This document shows positions 62,605 through 64,000 of a stretch of DNA of 64,000 bases, in pieces. A model generated the notes under the pieces. The model ran no database searches. It worked only from the letters and a program-made list of their open reading frames with translations, and was not told the DNA's origin. The stretch lies in NCBI RefSeq assembly GCF_016757215.1, contig NZ_JAESIY010000004.1, positions 124,001-188,000 on the forward strand. The letters are read 5' to 3'. Numbering within the stretch: position 1 is the stretch's first letter; the number at the start of each line of letters is the position of its first letter. The translations under genes and the position numbers were made by a program. The DNA comes from Fulvivirga sediminis (GTDB lineage: Bacteria > Bacteroidota > Bacteroidia > Cytophagales > Cyclobacteriaceae).

Positions 62605-63345
62605 TTATAAAAGGTAGCTTACTGAGTGAATTTCTTCGTAAGCTACTTCTTCATTAATTAAACTTGAGTTTTGAAGGTATTCACTGTCAGGATAATAAAT
62701 AAAAAGACAGCTTTTCTCTGCAATTAAAGGAATAATTTCTTCTCTCAGCCCCATTGGGATAGAAGGACAGCCAAAGCTTCTACCTAATCTGCCATAGTTC
62801 TTAGTGAAAGATTTATCCACATAATCGGCTCCGTGCATCACAATGGCTCTGTCTCTGGCATTATTATTAAAACCAGATTCTACACCATCTAACCTTAGAG
62901 ACAGACCATGCTTGCCGGAATATGTCTCCCCTGTAACATAAAAACCTAAACTGCTGGTATTAGAATTAGGTACATTAGAAAACTTCTCAGCAAACTCATT
63001 TCCACTGTTTCTACCGTGAGCCACTAGCGTATGATACAGCACTTCATGTGTTTTAAGATCAATAATCCACAGACGCTTTTTATTAGATGACATACGGAAG
63101 TCGATGAGTGTTAATAAACCATTTTCAGCAAGTTTATTTTGTTTTTTAAGATTAAGATAACCGATCACACCCTTTTTGAAGAGTTCATACTCAGGTTTAG
63201 GGCCTGCGCTTTTGAGAAGCGCATAATTATTCTCGATATAGCTTGAAAGAGCTTTACTTTTTTCAGATACCGGAATATTAGCGAAAAGACTAGAATAAGG
63301 AACAAGCGCAACTATTAAAAAAGAGAGGATAGTTCTTCTTATCAT
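62605..63345 (-). CDS. YkuD_2-type murein L,D-transpeptidase-like protein
   Basis: A 246-aa exported protein with signal peptide (SFLIVALVPYSSLFA). It belongs to the second YkuD branch: VMHGADYVDKSF and GRSFGCPSIPMGL with catalytic Cys193, and IIDLKTHEVLYHTLVAHG earlier. Probably cross-links or trims peptidoglycan. Convergent with the YcbB-type gene, 4 nt apart. The two do not share a recent common ancestor, only the fold. Confidence 0.85.
   Translation of the reverse strand: MIRRTILSFLIVALVPYSSLFANIPVSEKSKALSSYIENNYALLKSAGPKPEYELFKKGVIGYLNLKKQNKLAENGLLTLIDFRMSSNKKRLWIIDLKTHEVLYHTLVAHGRNSGNEFAEKFSNVPNSNTSSLGFYVTGETYSGKHGLSLRLDGVESGFNNNARDRAIVMHGADYVDKSFTKNYGRLGRSFGCPSIPMGLREEIIPLIAEKSCLFIYYPDSEYLQNSSLINEEVAYEEIHSVSYLL
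62614..62646 (+). terminator. hairpin at the convergent ldt ends
   Basis: A 9-bp stem GTAGCTTAC (62614-62622) with GTAAGCTAC (62638-62646), within the last codons of the minus-strand gene and followed by TTCTTC on the plus strand. Confidence 0.55.
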
Positions 63346-63532
63346 TAAGTAATTTTTAAAAGGTTAAAACTGATACTTCTTTGATGTCCAGATGAGGAAC
63401 GAACAAGCATGCAAAATAATTTCCGACTTGTAAAAAAAATTCTCAAGTCGGGAAAAAAGTTGCACACGAAGCCCGCCTCACAACCGTTTTTACACCTAAA
63501 TAACTCCCATATGGTAGTCTGGCATAACATTT

Positions 63533-63544
63533 CCTTATATAAGG
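63533..63544 (+). promoter_or_regulatory. perfect 12-bp palindrome upstream of the last gene
   Basis: CCTTATATAAGG ends 22 nt before the ATG at 63567. A possible operator or promoter element; no family match. Confidence 0.3.
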
Positions 63545-63566
63545 TTATAAAACTGATATATAAGTT

Positions 63567-64000
63567 ATGTCCCACAAATACTTCAAGCTCTTATTTTTAT
63601 TGTTATTACCAGTGCTATTTACTCAGTGTAACAACACCATGCAAAGCACTTCCCCTATTGAATCAAAAGACCTCATAAATCATGATCCTAATGACACGTT
63701 CAAGTATACAGTAGAGCCGGCTGAAGGTAACCTGACTAAACTACCCGATTCACAGCTAAAATCTTACCTACAACTGTTTTTAGATACTTTAACAACGTCT
63801 CACTACATTCCTGACAATATACATAGAGAAGAGTTAAAACAGGAAATAGATAGTTTTTATCAGCTCAATGACCATAAGCTATTTTGGTTATCCTACGATG
63901 GCCCATCTCCAAAAATAAAAATAATGCAAGCCGAACTACTTAATGCCTCGGCTCATGGGTTAAACGCTGAAGACTACAACATTTCCAAACTCATTAATTA
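63567..64000 (+). CDS. L,D-transpeptidase N-terminal part (cut by window end)
   Basis: An open frame running to the window end, so the 3' part is missing; 144 codons are visible. Signal peptide MSHKYFKLLFLLLLPVLF is followed by a Cys (FTQCNN), a non-canonical lipobox, so it may be a lipoprotein. Residues about 95-144 (FYQLNDHKLFWLSYDG ... LNAEDYNI) align with the same region of the YcbB-type gene at 61008 (FYLDRGFEPAWDNDD ... LNPEDYHL), so it is a paralogue; the catalytic domain lies beyond the window. Confidence 0.8.
   Translation, partial: MSHKYFKLLFLLLLPVLFTQCNNTMQSTSPIESKDLINHDPNDTFKYTVEPAEGNLTKLPDSQLKSYLQLFLDTLTTSHYIPDNIHREELKQEIDSFYQLNDHKLFWLSYDGPSPKIKIMQAELLNASAHGLNAEDYNISKLIN

Overview
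The window is a chromosomal stretch from a Bacteroidota bacterium, most probably a Cytophagales/Fulvivirga-like gliding marine or soil organism. This rests on a complete gldA-gldF-gldG gliding transporter operon, two promoters of the Bacteroidota type (TTTG, 19-21 nt, TAnnTTTG), a CzcA pump fused to its own TolC-like channel, a DUF4369-type thioredoxin lipoprotein-like protein, and general AT-richness. No rRNA, tRNA, phage or CRISPR was seen. The species assignment is inference.

Layout: 0-1.1 kb is the end of an Entner-Doudoroff/uronate pair (kdgK fragment, eda), followed by a small secreted repeat protein. 1.9-4.1 kb is an AraC regulator/tautomerase/SDR operon. 4.3-6.6 kb holds three AT-rich orphan genes with a dispersed repeat. 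6.8-12.8 kb is a heavy-metal efflux operon. 13.0-15.4 kb is the anaerobic ribonucleotide reductase (nrdG-nrdD) behind a structured leader. 15.4-18.1 kb is a divergent ankyrin-protein/large-subunit catalase pair sharing a PerR-like box. 18.2-21.6 kb has two membrane proteins, a ParDE toxin-antitoxin pair and three copies of the ~136-bp palindromic repeat. 21.9-23.6 kb is a Tat-exported PhoD-type phosphatase.

24-36 kb is the first large unusual block: a 906-aa TPR protein, a 142-aa orphan and a 1683-aa DUF4132 protein in one row, then a secreted TPR protein, a DUF4272-type protein and a ferredoxin-cyclase fusion. 37-38 kb is a repeat-rich gap. 39.2-49.3 kb is the second and most striking block: a five-gene minus-strand row coding a YbjN-like small protein, PspA/IM30, a YqiJ-like OB-fold membrane protein with an Asp-rich loop, an oversized YqiK-type flotillin and a 1633-aa MoxR-like AAA+ ATPase with a DUF3686-type N-terminus. 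It has its own promoter and a divergent XRE/S24-like regulator that lacks the S24 catalytic residues. I read it as a membrane-integrity/stress (possibly anti-phage) machine: PspA and flotillin organise at the membrane and the AAA+ ring remodels a partner.

49.3-54.9 kb is housekeeping plus motility: dnaN, a DUF4340 protein and gldG-gldF-gldA. 55-59.8 kb has a thioredoxin-like protein, a flavin disulfide oxidoreductase, a polyprenyl synthase and an alpha/beta hydrolase. 59.9-64 kb is a cell-wall cluster: CorA and three L,D-transpeptidases of two types, the last cut by the window end.
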